Made by a program: the position numbers and the translations under genes. A DNA stretch of 64,000 nucleotides from contig NZ_SRYZ01000013.1 of NCBI RefSeq assembly GCF_004793475.1, forward strand, positions 22,076 through 86,075, in the 5' to 3' direction. The stretch comes from Bacteroides muris (ex Afrizal et al. 2022). Its GTDB lineage: Bacteria > Bacteroidota > Bacteroidia > Bacteroidales > Bacteroidaceae. Every line of letters begins with the position of its first letter. Positions within the stretch are counted from its first letter, which is position 1. The notes beneath the pieces were generated by a model. It had not been told where the DNA came from, did not search any database, and saw nothing but the letters and a program-made list of their open reading frames with translations. Positions 63,861 through 64,000 of this stretch are shown here, one piece after another.

Positions 63861-63893
63861 CTCAGAGGTGTATCTCTATAATGTACCTCTGAG
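63861..63893 (+). terminator. Intercistronic hairpin after peptide 11
   Basis: CTCAGAGGT (63861-63869) pairs perfectly with ACCTCTGAG (63885-63893), followed by TTTATC. It is placed like the hairpins of the other modules. No gene is seen from 63794 to the right edge. Confidence 0.55.
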
Positions 63894-64000
63894 TTTATCT
63901 TCCTGATGAATTCTTGTGCAATTTAATATACTGTTAATATGAAAAATCATTACTGTCCCGTAAAAGTGGATAAATAGTTCTTTGAAATAATTGAAATATA

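Noticed and set aside
42094..64000. Insertion sequence or integrative element as the cause of the repeats
   Set aside because: No transposase of a known IS family, no integrase, no terminal inverted repeats and no tRNA attachment site were seen. The Rpn-like protein is not associated with defined element ends.

Overview
The window reads as a chromosomal segment of a gut Bacteroides. Evidence is the fused nuoCD inside a complex I operon without nuoEFG, the fused murF-alr, the Bacteroides -7 element TAnnTTTG before many genes, signal-peptidase-II lipoproteins, an ECF sigma gene and DPP-IV. No rRNA, tRNA or CRISPR array was seen.

Layout. 1-9481 (minus): respiratory complex I, nuoA-B-CD-H-I-J-K-L-M-N, with nuoN running off the left edge. 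9593-14876 (minus): a small secreted protein, TrkH/TrkA potassium uptake and dxs. 14877-16234: an intergenic dyad array followed by wreckage of an outer-membrane barrel gene and a C39-peptidase ABC exporter. 16235-24442 (plus): GSCFA protein, murF-alr, tatA, tatC and a nuclease-helicase. 24767-28770 (minus): hexuronate-type MFS transporter, an exported KduI-like isomerase and an orphan PTS EIIC. 29374-31531: ECF sigma factor, truncated anti-sigma and a calcineurin-type phosphoesterase. 31685-41944: HAD phosphatase, fabI, an RsmI-like methylase, a membrane Nudix-like protein, lipA, DPP-IV, a radical SAM protein, a flavodiiron protein and nagB.

42094-64000 is the unusual part: a repetitive, partly decayed array of small peptide genes (leaders ending NVEALA or NIEALA), each followed by a six-bladed beta-propeller lipoprotein gene. 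Two intact ToxR-like regulators (periplasmic sensor plus cytoplasmic winged helix) and a fragment of a third sit in it, together with thioredoxin-like/DUF1573 lipoproteins. Three peptide promoters have the same geometry: short words repeated every 10 bp, facing each other, ending 8 bp upstream of a TTTG-N21-TAACTTTA promoter. Six NVEALA genes follow a repeated leader of about 150 bp, and six NVEALA-to-propeller gaps hold an inverted repeat that differs in sequence each time.

My reading, an inference, is a family of peptide/receptor-like modules: a membrane regulator switches on an exported peptide, and a surface or periplasmic propeller lipoprotein is its partner. The array has grown and decayed by recombination. 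Paralogous modules share both a similar peptide tail and a similar propeller, which suggests that peptide and propeller diversify together.
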